NCBI GenBank assembly: GCA_018729555.1
Contig: JAHHQG010000025.1
Location: 124,001 to 188,000, forward strand
Source: Clostridiales bacterium
Lineage (GTDB): Bacteria; Bacillota; Sulfobacillia; RBS10-35
Direction: 5' to 3'
Length of the DNA stretch: 64,000 nt
This document shows, piece after piece, positions 43,296-52,224 of the stretch. Within the stretch, counting starts at the first letter, position 1. Every line of letters begins with the position of its first letter. Made by a program: the position numbers and the translations under genes. The notes beneath the pieces are model-generated. The model saw only the letters and a list, made by a program, of their open reading frames with translations, did no database searches and was not told where the DNA came from.

Positions 43296-44357
43296 GTGAG
43301 GGCGAGGCTCAGCAGGACGTGGCAACGGCTCAGGCCGAGGAAACACCCCGGCGCTTTCCTCTGGGTGTACGGCCTGGTCCTTCTCCTGACGGCAGGGGTT
43401 CTCTTCACCCTGGAGCGGGAACCCCAGGCGGTGGCCGTCCTCGCCCCGGCGGCTCCGCCGGGAGAGGAGACCCCCCTTTTCACCCAGCCTTTTTTCGCCC
43501 TGGGGAAGAAGATCTGGCTGGAAGTCCTCCGCTGGGCATGGCCCCTCCTTCCGCGGGAGGAGCCCCTCTTTGAAGGAGCCTTTTTGCCCCGCCAGCTCCT
43601 CAGTTGGGCCTTTCCCGCTTTTGTCCACGCCGGGTCCAGGGCGCCCGAGCCGGCCCATGACTGGCCCCTCACGGAGCCATCTCCTGGAGGGGGTCCCTTG
43701 GATCGCTTTGGAGCGCAGCCGGTGATCCTCATCTATCACACCCATGCCACCGAATCCTTCTACAGCGAGACCGGGAGTCCCAAGGAAGCCTTCAGCACCG
43801 ATGAGCGAAAGACGGTTGTCCGCGTAGGGGACGAGCTGGCAAGGGAGCTCTGGAAGCGGGGGATTCCGGTTCTCCACGACCGGACCTACTACGATATGGA
43901 AGGCCGGTTGGGATCTTACGAAAAGTCCCTGGAGGGCATCGCTTCCATCTGGCAAGCGGAACCAAGCCTCCAGATCCTCCTGGATATCCACCGGGATTCG
44001 GCACCCCGCAGCCAGACGACCCTCGTAAGGGGCGAGGAAACCTATGCAAGGGTCCTCTTTGTGGTGGGAAGCGACCAGACATTGCCCCATCCCCGCTGGA
44101 GGGAAAACGCCCAGCTGGCCTCTCGCCTGGCGGAAGCGCTGCAGGAAAGAGAACCGGGGCTGGTCCGACCCTACGGCCAGCAGCTGATCATGGTGGCCAA
44201 GGGCCGCTATAACCAGCATCTTTCCCCCAACGCCCTTCTCCTGGAGGTGGGCGGGGTGGAGAACACCCTGGAAGAAGCGCTGAGGACCGCCCACATCTTG
44301 GCGGCCTTCCTGGCGGAGGCCCTCCAGCAAGGTCAGTTTCCTCCTCGAGGTCCTTAA
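43296..44357 (+). CDS. spoIIP: Stage II sporulation protein P
   Basis: Peptidoglycan amidase/endopeptidase that, with SpoIID and SpoIIM, drives engulfment of the forespore; 353 residues. There is an N-terminal transmembrane anchor (about 22-42), then the catalytic domain with ILIYHTHATESF (metal His residues), ILLDIHRDSAP, and the C-terminal YNQHLSPNALLLEVGGVENT. It starts at GTG 43296 behind GGGGAGGGA. Its place before lepA and hemW matches the conserved Bacillota order. It is one of the clearest signs that the organism forms endospores. Confidence 0.95.
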   Translation: MRARLSRTWQRLRPRKHPGAFLWVYGLVLLLTAGVLFTLEREPQAVAVLAPAAPPGEETPLFTQPFFALGKKIWLEVLRWAWPLLPREEPLFEGAFLPRQLLSWAFPAFVHAGSRAPEPAHDWPLTEPSPGGGPLDRFGAQPVILIYHTHATESFYSETGSPKEAFSTDERKTVVRVGDELARELWKRGIPVLHDRTYYDMEGRLGSYEKSLEGIASIWQAEPSLQILLDIHRDSAPRSQTTLVRGEETYARVLFVVGSDQTLPHPRWRENAQLASRLAEALQEREPGLVRPYGQQLIMVAKGRYNQHLSPNALLLEVGGVENTLEEALRTAHILAAFLAEALQQGQFPPRGP

Positions 44358-44413
44358 GGGTCTCCCCGGGATCCATCGGGCGGCTTTTTCCTCCGAGGGC
44401 GCTATAAAGTTGC

Positions 44414-44419
44414 TACAAT
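44414..44419 (+). promoter_or_regulatory. -10 element very close to lepA start
   Basis: TACAAT ends six bases before the ATG at 44426, so transcription would begin at or next to the start codon. There is no good -35, and no Shine-Dalgarno sequence beyond AAGG. It may be a leaderless promoter or chance. Confidence 0.35.
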
Positions 44420-44425
44420 CAAGGC

Positions 44426-46222
44426 ATGCAACACATCCGAAACTTCAGCATCATCGCCCACGTGGATCACGGGAAATCGACCCTGGCCGATCGCCTCATC
44501 GAGGCCACGGGCACCCTGGCGGCTCGCCAGATGGCCGACCAGGTGCTGGATACCCTTGAACTGGAACGGGAGCGGGGCATCACCATTAAGGCTCAGACGG
44601 TCCGCCTGTACCACAAAGGGCCTGACGGTCAGACCTACCAGCTGAACCTCATCGACACCCCGGGCCACGTGGACTTTTCGTATGAAGTTTCCCGGGCCCT
44701 CGCCGCCTGCGAGGGGGCTCTTCTGGTGGTGGACGCCACCCAGGGGGTGGAAGCCCAGACCCTGGCCAACTTCTACCTCGCCTTAGACCACGGCCTCCAC
44801 CTGATCCCCGTCATCAACAAGATCGATCTTCCCGCAGCGGATGTGGAGCGGGTGACGAGGGAGCTGGAGGACCTGGGGTTTCTGGCGGAGGAATGCCTGT
44901 TGGTGTCCGCCAAGGAAGGCATCGGGATTCAAGAACTCCTGGATGCCATCATCGCCCGCATCCCGCCGCCCAAGGGGGATCCCGGCGGCCCTCTGCGGGC
45001 CCTCATCTTCGATTCCCGCTTCGACAGCTATAAGGGCGCCATCGCCACCATCCGGGTGGTGGACGGCCAAGTCCGGGTCGGGGACACCATCAAACTGATG
45101 CAGGTGGGGAAGACCTTTCAGGTGACGGAGCTGGGGATCTTCCGGCCCCATCCCACCCCGGTGGAAGCGCTCTTGACGGGGGAAGTGGGGTACCTGGCCG
45201 CCACCATCCGCTCGGTGCGGGACTGCCGGGTGGGGGATACCATCACAGAGGCAGCCCGCCCGGCTCCCAAACCCCTTCCCGGTTACCGGCCCGCCCTTCC
45301 CATGGTCTACTCGGGCATTTACCCCATCGATCCGGGAGATTACCAAGACCTGCGGGATGCCCTGGAAAAGCTCCAGCTGAACGATGCAGCCCTGACCTTT
45401 GAGCCGGAAACCTCGGCCGCGTTGGGCTTTGGCTTTCGGTGCGGCTTCCTCGGCCTTCTCCACATGGAGATCGTCCAGGAGCGGTTGGAACGGGAATACC
45501 AGCTGGAGCTCATCACCACCGCCCCCAGCGTCGTCTACCGGGTCCACCTTAGGGGAGGGGAAGTGAAAGAGATCGACAACCCTGCCCTTCTCCCCGACCG
45601 CAGCGCCATCGAAACCATGGAAGAACCCCTGGTGGAGGCCACCATCCTGGTGCCCTCCGATTACGTGGGGCCCGTCATGGAGCTGGCCCAGGAGCGGCGG
45701 GGAGAGCTTTTGCACATGGAATACCCTTCGCCCGAGCGGGCCCGCCTGCAGTACCTCCTCCCCCTGGCGGAGATCATGTTCGACTTCTTCGATCAGCTGA
45801 AGAGCCGCACCCGGGGCTACGCCACCTTGGATTACCGCTTCTACGGCTACCGTCCCGCCGACCTGGTGAAGGTGGACATCCTGGTGGCGGGAAGCCCCGT
45901 GGATGCCCTGAGCATCATCGTCCACAGGGATCAGGCCTACCACCGCGGTAGGCAGCTGGTGGAAAAGCTGAAGGAGCTCATCCCTCGCCAGCAGTTTGAA
46001 GTGGCCCTGCAGGCAGCGGTGGGAGGGAGGGTCATCGCCAGGGAAACCATCCCGGCCTTAAGAAAAGACGTCCTCGCCAAATGCTACGGCGGCGACGTCA
46101 CCCGCAAGCGAAAACTCCTGGAAAAGCAAAAAGAAGGGAAAAAGCGCCTCAAGCAGATCGGACATGTGGAGATCCCCCAGGAAGCCTTCCTGGCCGTTCT
46201 TCGGGTGAGGGATTCGGAGTGA
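44426..46222 (+). CDS. lepA: Elongation factor 4
   Basis: LepA/EF4, the ribosome-associated GTPase that back-translocates or aids ribosome assembly; 598 residues, the usual length. G1 is AHVDHGKST (residues 11-19), then [11 protein letters not shown]3 DTPGHVDF and G4 NKIDLPAA. The C-terminal EF4-specific domains contain [14 protein letters not shown] and the [18 protein letters not shown] segment. Its TGA overlaps the GTG of hemW by GTGA. It belongs to the conserved spoIIP-lepA-hemW-hrcA run. Confidence 0.98.
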   Translation: MQHIRNFSIIAHVDHGKSTLADRLIEATGTLAARQMADQVLDTLELERERGITIKAQTVRLYHKGPDGQTYQLNLIDTPGHVDFSYEVSRALAACEGALLVVDATQGVEAQTLANFYLALDHGLHLIPVINKIDLPAADVERVTRELEDLGFLAEECLLVSAKEGIGIQELLDAIIARIPPPKGDPGGPLRALIFDSRFDSYKGAIATIRVVDGQVRVGDTIKLMQVGKTFQVTELGIFRPHPTPVEALLTGEVGYLAATIRSVRDCRVGDTITEAARPAPKPLPGYRPALPMVYSGIYPIDPGDYQDLRDALEKLQLNDAALTFEPETSAALGFGFRCGFLGLLHMEIVQERLEREYQLELITTAPSVVYRVHLRGGEVKEIDNPALLPDRSAIETMEEPLVEATILVPSDYVGPVMELAQERRGELLHMEYPSPERARLQYLLPLAEIMFDFFDQLKSRTRGYATLDYRFYGYRPADLVKVDILVAGSPVDALSIIVHRDQAYHRGRQLVEKLKELIPRQQFEVALQAAVGGRVIARETIPALRKDVLAKCYGGDVTRKRKLLEKQKEGKKRLKQIGHVEIPQEAFLAVLRVRDSE

Positions 46223-47358
46223 CCTGGGGCCTTTACGTCCACCTCCCCTTTTGCGCAAGGAAATGCGTCTACTGCGATTTTCCCGTGGTCCTGTGGAAGC
46301 CGGGGCGGCCCGAGGCCTACGCCCAGCTTTTGCAAAGGGAGGCATCCCTCCTGGCCTCCTCCCTGGACCTCAAGGGGCCTCCCGCCACCCTCTACTTCGG
46401 GGGAGGAACTCCCTCCACCACCCCGCCATCGGTCCTGAAGGATCTCCTCCGCCACCTGGGAAACCTCTTCGGCCCTTTTTCCGACGCCATGGAAATTACC
46501 CTTGAAGTGAACCCCGAAGGCGTCACGGAAGAGGATCTCCTCGCCTGGCGGGCCATGGGCATCAACCGGGTGAGCGTAGGGGTCCAGACCTCTTGCGAAG
46601 AGACCCTCCGCCTTCTCGGGCGGCGCCACACCCGGGATCAGGTGGAAAGGCTCCTCACCCGCCTTCCTGGGATCTTTCCCACCTGGAACGTAGACCTCAT
46701 CTACGGCCTTCCGGGGGAAGATCTTTCCTCCTGGAAAGAGACCCTCTCCTGGGCCCTTTCCTTCGGTCCGCCCCACCTTTCGGCCTACAGCCTCCAGGTG
46801 GAGGAGCGAACCCCCCTCTGGCACTGGGTGCAGACGAAGAAGGTGGTCCTCCCGCCGGAGGAGGAAGTGGCCGACATGATGGCCTACGTGCGGGAATACC
46901 TCCCCGCCTTTGGGCTCTTTCCCTACGAGATCTCCAACTTTGCCCGCCCGGGCCACGAGAGCCGCCACAACCTCCTCTACTGGCGAAACGAAAACTACCT
47001 GGGCCTGGGGCTGGGCGCCCACTCCCACGTGGAGGGCATCCGGTGGGCCAACGTGGATCACCTGGGGAGGTACCGGGAGCTTCTCCTGAAGGGCCTTTCC
47101 CCCGTGGATCCCTGGAGCGTCATCCCCTTTGACCGCCGCCGCTCCCTGAGCGATGGCCTCATCATGGGCCTTCGCCTGGCGGAAGGGGTCGACCTTCTGG
47201 CCTTGAAGGAGCGCTACGGAGAAGATCCCCGGGAGATCTACGGGAAGGCCTTCGCGTCCTTGGAACAAAAGGGGCTCCTGGCGTTGGAAGGGACGCGGGT
47301 CAAGCTCACCCCCAAGGGAGTTCTCCTGGGAAATCTCGTCTTTCAGGAATTCCTTTGA
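46219..47358 (+). CDS. hemW: Heme chaperone HemW (radical SAM)
   Basis: HemW, formerly annotated as oxygen-independent coproporphyrinogen III oxidase-like, 379 residues. The radical-SAM cluster motif is C12-x3-C16-x2-C19 ([11 protein letters not shown]). It is followed by [11 protein letters not shown], the [12 protein letters not shown] segment and the [12 protein letters not shown] motif of the HemN/HemW branch. The start is GTG 46219, giving [12 protein letters not shown]; the longer open frame overlaps lepA and is not real. Heme insertion into respiratory proteins is the known role of HemW. Confidence 0.95.
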   Translation: MTWGLYVHLPFCARKCVYCDFPVVLWKPGRPEAYAQLLQREASLLASSLDLKGPPATLYFGGGTPSTTPPSVLKDLLRHLGNLFGPFSDAMEITLEVNPEGVTEEDLLAWRAMGINRVSVGVQTSCEETLRLLGRRHTRDQVERLLTRLPGIFPTWNVDLIYGLPGEDLSSWKETLSWALSFGPPHLSAYSLQVEERTPLWHWVQTKKVVLPPEEEVADMMAYVREYLPAFGLFPYEISNFARPGHESRHNLLYWRNENYLGLGLGAHSHVEGIRWANVDHLGRYRELLLKGLSPVDPWSVIPFDRRRSLSDGLIMGLRLAEGVDLLALKERYGEDPREIYGKAFASLEQKGLLALEGTRVKLTPKGVLLGNLVFQEFL

Positions 47359-47440
47359 GGCCCGAAGGAGGAAAAGGGTTCTCCCCTTGTCGAAGAACCC
47401 AAGGTCAGGCGTGTCAGGCGGCGGCAAAGGAGGATGAACC

Positions 47441-48499
47441 ATCGACAGCCGAGAACTTTTGCAGGTGCTTTCGGAAGCCACCGGACCTTCCGGCCACGAA
47501 GGGGAGGTGGCTTCCCTCATCGCGGAGGCCCTCAAACCCCTGGCAGATGAGGTGAACGTCGACGCCCTGGGGAACGTGGTGGCCCTCAAGCGCGGGGAAG
47601 GGGAGGGTCCCCGGGTGATGTGGGCCGCCCACATGGACGAGATCGGCCTCATGGTGGCCGACATCACCGAGGAAGGATTCCTTAGGGTCCAGCCGGTGGG
47701 CGGCATCGACCGGCGGACCCTTTTGGCCCAGGAGGTCCTGGTCCACGGGCGAAAGCTTCTCCCGGGCATTGTGGGCACCAAGCCTCCCCACCTCCTCACC
47801 CCGGAAGAGCAGGAGAAGATCCCGCCTTTCCACGAGCTCTTCGTGGATGTGGGCCTGGGGCCGGAGGTGAAGGAGTGGGTTCGACCGGGAGACCTGGTGA
47901 CGGTGAGGCGGCGCCCCATCGCCCTTTTGGGAAGCCGCCTCAGCGGCAAGGCCTTTGACAACCGGGCCAGCGTGGTGGCCATGGTGGAGGGCTTGAAGGT
48001 CCTCGGCCGCCTGCGCCATAGGGCGGATATCCTGGCGGTGGCCACGGTCCAGGAAGAAGTCGGGCTCCGGGGCGCTACCACGGCGGCCTTCGGCCTCTTC
48101 CCCGATGTGGCCATCGCCATCGACGTCACCTTTGCCCAGCAGCCGGGGGTCAGGGAGGACGACAGCAGCAAGATGGGGGGAGGCGTCGACATCGCCCGGG
48201 GCGCCAACATCCACCCCGGGATCTTCGCCCTGGCGGAAACGGTGGCCCGCCGGGAAGGGATCCCCTACCAGGTGTCGATCCATCCGGCCGCCACGGGGAC
48301 CGATGCCTGGGCCATCCAGGTGGCCCAGGAAGGGATCCCCACGGGCCTTTTCAGCATCCCCCTCCGCTACATGCACAGCAGCGTGGAAGTGGTGGACCTG
48401 CAGGATATCGCCGCCACCGGCAGGCTTCTCGCCCACTTCAGCGCTTCCCTCGAGGCCGATCAGGTGAAGGAGTGGTCCCATGGCGATCCGACGCGATGA
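47441..48499 (+). CDS. M42 family aminopeptidase, copy 1 (unusual start)
   Basis: First of three tandem M42 (FrvX/PepA-like) dimetal aminopeptidases, about 352 residues. Metal and catalytic residues are in AAHMDEIG (His), GKAFDNRAS (Asp), VQEEVGLRG (Glu-Glu), AIDVTFA (Asp) and LRYMHSS (His). The family N-terminus normally reads M-D-S-R-E-L-L. Here IDSRELLQVL follows GGAGG at perfect spacing, but the codon is ATC (47441). The first standard start is TTG 47459, which removes six conserved residues. Either ATC is used or a base is wrong. Its 3' end overlaps copy 2 by 20 bases. Confidence 0.9.
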   Translation: MDSRELLQVLSEATGPSGHEGEVASLIAEALKPLADEVNVDALGNVVALKRGEGEGPRVMWAAHMDEIGLMVADITEEGFLRVQPVGGIDRRTLLAQEVLVHGRKLLPGIVGTKPPHLLTPEEQEKIPPFHELFVDVGLGPEVKEWVRPGDLVTVRRRPIALLGSRLSGKAFDNRASVVAMVEGLKVLGRLRHRADILAVATVQEEVGLRGATTAAFGLFPDVAIAIDVTFAQQPGVREDDSSKMGGGVDIARGANIHPGIFALAETVARREGIPYQVSIHPAATGTDAWAIQVAQEGIPTGLFSIPLRYMHSSVEVVDLQDIAATGRLLAHFSASLEADQVKEWSHGDPTR

Positions 48500-49532
48500 T
48501 CTTTTGATCCGCCTGGAAGATCTCTCCCTTCTGAGGGGCGTCTCGGGCCAGGAAGACGAGGTGCGGCGGTATCTTGCGGAGCGCTTGCGGGGCAAGGTGG
48601 ACCTTCTGGAAAAAGACGCCCTGGGAAACCTCATCGTGGGGGTGGGGCTACACAAAAAGGGCCCCCGGGTTATGGCGGCGGCCCACATGGACGAAGTGGG
48701 CCTTTTGATCCACTCCATCGAGGAAAACGGCCTCCTGCGCTTCCGGAAGGTGGGGGGCATCGACGACCGGATCCTTTTGAGCAAACCGGTCCTGGTGGGC
48801 CCCGATCGGGTGCCGGGGGTCATCGGGGCAAAGCCCATCCACCTCCAGGAACCGGGGGAGCGGGAAAAGGCGGTCTCCTGGAGGGATATGGCCGTCGACA
48901 TCGGGGCGAAGGACAAGGCCGAAGCGGAAAAGTACGTGCAGGTGGGCCACATGGCCACCTTCCTCACGGAGTTCGGCCCTTTCGGCGAAGGCCGGGTGAA
49001 GGGGAAGGCCTTCGATGACCGCGCCGGGTGCGCCGTCCTCTTGAGCCTCCTGGAGGAAGAATGGGACGGGCCCTTCTTTGGGGTCTTCACGGTGCAAGAA
49101 GAGATCGGCCTGAGGGGTGCCCGCACCGCCGCCTACCGGGTGGATCCCCACTACGCCGTCGTCCTCGAGGGGACGCCGGCTGCCGACATTCCTCGCAAGG
49201 AAGGGGAAACGCCCTCCACGGAGCTGGGGGAAGGCCCTGCCATCAGCTTCATGGACCGCAGCTCCATCGCCCACCCCGGCCTGGTGAAGGAGCTCATCCA
49301 GGTAGCGGAACGGGAAGGCATCCCCTGGCAGTGGCGGAGGACCCAGGGCGGGGGGAACGACGCCGGCGCCATCCACCTGACGCGAAGGGGTGTACCCTCC
49401 GTCTCCATCTCCGTCCCCTGCCGCTACATCCACACCCCCGTGTCGGTGCTGGATCCAGAGGATCTGTGGAACACCGCCCGCCTCGCCAGGGCCTTCATCC
49501 GGGAACTTTTCAAGAAGGGAGACCGTTCATGA
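48480..49532 (+). CDS. M42 family aminopeptidase, copy 2
   Basis: Second M42 peptidase, 350 residues. Motifs: AAAHMDEVG (His), GKAFDDRAGC (Asp), VQEEIGLRG (Glu-Glu), VVLEGTPAAD and CRYIHTP (His). The fourth ligand position is Glu (LEG), where copies 1 and 3 have Asp (IDV), so it belongs to a different sub-branch of the family. The start is ATG 48480 within copy 1, and its stop overlaps copy 3 by ATGA. The family forms large tetrahedral 12-mers that cleave N-terminal residues; mixed complexes are known in some archaea, so co-assembly is possible here (inference). Confidence 0.95.
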   Translation: MAIRRDDLLIRLEDLSLLRGVSGQEDEVRRYLAERLRGKVDLLEKDALGNLIVGVGLHKKGPRVMAAAHMDEVGLLIHSIEENGLLRFRKVGGIDDRILLSKPVLVGPDRVPGVIGAKPIHLQEPGEREKAVSWRDMAVDIGAKDKAEAEKYVQVGHMATFLTEFGPFGEGRVKGKAFDDRAGCAVLLSLLEEEWDGPFFGVFTVQEEIGLRGARTAAYRVDPHYAVVLEGTPAADIPRKEGETPSTELGEGPAISFMDRSSIAHPGLVKELIQVAEREGIPWQWRRTQGGGNDAGAIHLTRRGVPSVSISVPCRYIHTPVSVLDPEDLWNTARLARAFIRELFKKGDRS

Positions 49533-50545
49533 CGGAGCTGGATCTTTTGCAAAAGCTGGCCGACGCCTACGGTCCCTCGGGCCATGAGGACGAAGTGCGA
49601 AACCTTCTCATGGAGGTCCTCAAAGGCCATGTGGACGATATGCAGGTGGATCCCCTGGGAAATCTCCTGGTGTACAAGAAGGGCCGCTCCGGCGACGGAA
49701 GCCGCGTCATGTTCGCCGCCCACATGGATGAGATCGGCGTCATCGTGGTGGACATCGACGAGAAGGGATTTCTCCGCCTCCAGCCGGTGGGCGGCGTCAA
49801 TCCCCTGGTCCTCCTGGGCCAAAGGGTCCAGTTCCCGGGAGGCATCGTGGGGAGCATCGGGGTGGAACCGGTGGAGGATCCCAAGGAGATCAAATTCCCC
49901 AAGCTCTTTGCCGACATCGGGGCCAAGAGCAAAGAGCAGGCGGAGAAAGCCGTAGGCTACGGCACCATGGGCGTCTTTTACGCGGCCTTCCAGGAGAGGG
50001 ACGGCATCGCCAGCGGGAAAGCCATGGACGATCGCAGCGGATGCGCCATCCTGGCCCAGGCCCTCCTGGAGATGAAGGACGTGGGGAACGAGGTGGTGGC
50101 CGTCTTCACCGTCCAGGAGGAAGTAGGCCTTCGGGGTGCCCGCACGGCGGCCTTCGGGGTGGACCCCCAGGTGGGCTTCGCCATCGACGTGACGGCGACG
50201 GGGGATACCCCGAAAGCCCAGCCCATGGCCGTCTCGCTGGGAAAAGGGACGGCCATCAAGATGAAAGACCAGAGCCTGGTGACGCCCCCTTTCATCCGAG
50301 ACCTCATGGTGGAGCGGGCGGAAAAGCGGGGCATCCCCTATCAGCTGGAGGTCCTCGGCTATGGCGGGACCGATGCCGGGGCTATCCACCTCACCCGGGC
50401 GGGGGTGCCTAGCGGCGTCGTCTCCCTGCCCACCCGCTACCTCCACACCCCGGCGGAGATGATCGCCCTGGCCGATCTCCGGGCCTCCATCGAGCTGGTG
50501 AAGGCCCTGGCGGAAGAGCCGATCCTCTTACCCAGCCGCGTCTAG
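49529..50545 (+). CDS. M42 family aminopeptidase, copy 3
   Basis: Third M42 peptidase, 338 residues. Motifs: AAHMDEIG (His), GKAMDDRSGC (Asp), VQEEVGLRG (Glu-Glu), AIDVTATGD (Asp) and TRYLHTPAE (His). The true start is ATG 49529 in an ATGA overlap with copy 2; the much longer upstream open frame is a shadow. The TAG stop (50543-50545) lies inside the CIRCE operator of hrcA. The three copies have diverged at protein level, so this is an old triplication, likely co-translated. Confidence 0.95.
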   Translation: MTELDLLQKLADAYGPSGHEDEVRNLLMEVLKGHVDDMQVDPLGNLLVYKKGRSGDGSRVMFAAHMDEIGVIVVDIDEKGFLRLQPVGGVNPLVLLGQRVQFPGGIVGSIGVEPVEDPKEIKFPKLFADIGAKSKEQAEKAVGYGTMGVFYAAFQERDGIASGKAMDDRSGCAILAQALLEMKDVGNEVVAVFTVQEEVGLRGARTAAFGVDPQVGFAIDVTATGDTPKAQPMAVSLGKGTAIKMKDQSLVTPPFIRDLMVERAEKRGIPYQLEVLGYGGTDAGAIHLTRAGVPSGVVSLPTRYLHTPAEMIALADLRASIELVKALAEEPILLPSRV

Positions 50546-50568
50546 CACTCGCTTCCTGAGAGTGCTAA
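50542..50568 (+). promoter_or_regulatory. CIRCE operator (HrcA binding site)
   Basis: CTAGCACTC, nine-base spacer, GAGTGCTAA, one mismatch from the consensus inverted repeat. It sits ten bases before the hrcA ATG and overlaps the M42 copy 3 stop codon. HrcA bound here represses the heat-shock operon until stress. Confidence 0.97.
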
Positions 50569-50577
50569 ACTAGAGGC

Positions 50578-51597
50578 ATGAACCGGGAGCTGAAAGAACG
50601 GCAAAAGGCTATTTTAAGGGCTGTGGTGGAAGAATACATCCTCACGGGCGAGCCGGTGGGGAGTCGGGTCCTTGCCCGCAAGTACGGCTTTGACCTCAGC
50701 CCGGCCACCATCCGCAACGAGATGGCCGATCTGGAAGAGGCGGGCCTTTTGCATCAGCCCCATACCTCGGCGGGGCGGGTTCCCTCCGATGCTGCTTTCC
50801 GCTACTACGTGGACCGGCTGATGGAGCCGCCCCGCCAGGACCCGATGCAGGAGGCGGTGGCCCGGCGGGTGCGGGAGAAAGCCCAGGAGATGGGTGATCT
50901 TTTGCGCTCGGCGGTGCGGGTCCTCAGCGAGACCAGCCGCTTCCTGGCCCTGGTGAGCCAGCCCGTGCCCGACATGACGCGCATCCAGGCCCTGCGGCTG
51001 GTACCGGTGGCGCAAGGGAAGGCGGCCCTCCTTCTCACCACCGACGACGGGCGGGTGGAAAGCTCCCTGGTGGAAGTGGACGAGGGCATGGGGGAGGCCT
51101 GGCTGGAGGAGATCTCCACCCTTTTGCATGAGCGGCTGGCGGGCAGCCGCCTGGGAGGGGAAGCCCAGGAGATCCTCCGCTACCTCATGAGCCAGTTCAC
51201 CCAGTACAGCTCTCTTTTGCAGGCGATCCTGGCCCTCCTGGAGCGGGAACGCCGGGAGGTGCGGGTCCACATGGGAGGGGCCACCTACATCCTGCGCCTC
51301 CCCGAATTCCGGTCCGCGGATCGGGCCGCGGAGCTCCTGGAAACCCTGGAGGAGCCGGAGAAGGTGGCGGAGATCCTGGGGCCCACCGCCCCCTATCCCA
51401 TGGTGCGCATCCTCATCGGGGGCGAGATGGGGTTGCCGCCTCTCTGGGAGTGCAGCCTGGTGTCGGCCACTTACCGCCTCGGATCGGGTTGGGGTCAAGT
51501 GGGGGTCCTGGGTCCTAAGCGGATGGATTACCGCCGGATCATGGCCATCGTGGACGGGGTGGCCTCCACCCTCACGGAGCTAGCCCAGAACGCGTGA
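50578..51597 (+). CDS. hrcA: Heat-inducible transcription repressor HrcA
   Basis: HrcA represses class I heat-shock genes by binding CIRCE; 339 residues. The N-terminal winged helix shows LKERQKAILRAVVEEYILTGEPVGSR, SPATIRNEMADLEEAGLL and HTSAGRVPSDAAFRYYVD. The middle dimerisation region and the C-terminal GPKRMDYRRIMAIVDGV follow. It starts at ATG 50578, ten bases after the CIRCE it should recognise, giving autoregulation. It is first gene of hrcA-grpE-dnaK-dnaJ-prmA. Confidence 0.98.
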   Translation: MNRELKERQKAILRAVVEEYILTGEPVGSRVLARKYGFDLSPATIRNEMADLEEAGLLHQPHTSAGRVPSDAAFRYYVDRLMEPPRQDPMQEAVARRVREKAQEMGDLLRSAVRVLSETSRFLALVSQPVPDMTRIQALRLVPVAQGKAALLLTTDDGRVESSLVEVDEGMGEAWLEEISTLLHERLAGSRLGGEAQEILRYLMSQFTQYSSLLQAILALLERERREVRVHMGGATYILRLPEFRSADRAAELLETLEEPEKVAEILGPTAPYPMVRILIGGEMGLPPLWECSLVSATYRLGSGWGQVGVLGPKRMDYRRIMAIVDGVASTLTELAQNA

Positions 51598-51666
51598 CTT
51601 AAGATCGTTCCAAAGGAGCGGCTCGGGGCTTCCTTGCCCTGGGCCGTGTCACGTCCAGGAGGGGGA

Positions 51667-52221
51667 ATGGCGTTGGCGGAGGAAGAACGGGAGGTCCCGG
51701 CTCCCGCGGAACCGGCGGAACCGGGGACATCTCAATCCCAAGAAGGGGAAAGCCCCCATCCCCTTCAGCAGGAGCTGGAGGAGGTGCGGCGCCGGGCGGA
51801 AGAATACCTGGCCCTCTCTCAGCGGCTGAAGGCGGATTTTGAAAATCTTCGCGCCCGAACCCAGCGCCAGATGGCCCAGGCGCAGGAAGAAGGGGCGGCG
51901 CGGGTTCTGGCGGGCCTGTTGCCCATTTTAGATGCAATGGAAAAGGCCGTGGACATGAGCCAAGGGGATGAAACCAACCCCTACCGGGAGGGTCTCTCCC
52001 TCATCCACCGCCAGCTGATGGACCTCCTTCAGCGGGAAGGGGTAGAGGAGGTGGGGACTCCCGGGGAGCCCTTCGATCCCCACCTCCACGAGGCCATCTT
52101 GCGGGTTCCGGGCGATGAACCGGGACGGATCGTCCAGGTGATACGGAAAGGCTATCGCATGGGATGGCGGCTCCTGCGCCCGGCGCAGGTGACCGTGAGC
52201 CACGACGAAGGAGGAGCGTGA
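51667..52221 (+). CDS. grpE: Nucleotide exchange factor GrpE
   Basis: GrpE releases ADP from DnaK; 184 residues from ATG 51667, chosen because of CCAGGAGGGGGA just upstream. An acidic, proline-rich N-terminal tail precedes the long coiled-coil (about 35-85, with EELEEVRRRAEEYLALSQRL and ADFENLRAR). The C-terminal beta domain contains GEPFDPHLHEAI and VIRKGYRMGWRLLRPAQVTV. It ends three bases before dnaK. Confidence 0.96.
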   Translation: MALAEEEREVPAPAEPAEPGTSQSQEGESPHPLQQELEEVRRRAEEYLALSQRLKADFENLRARTQRQMAQAQEEGAARVLAGLLPILDAMEKAVDMSQGDETNPYREGLSLIHRQLMDLLQREGVEEVGTPGEPFDPHLHEAILRVPGDEPGRIVQVIRKGYRMGWRLLRPAQVTVSHDEGGA

Positions 52222-52224
52222 ACC

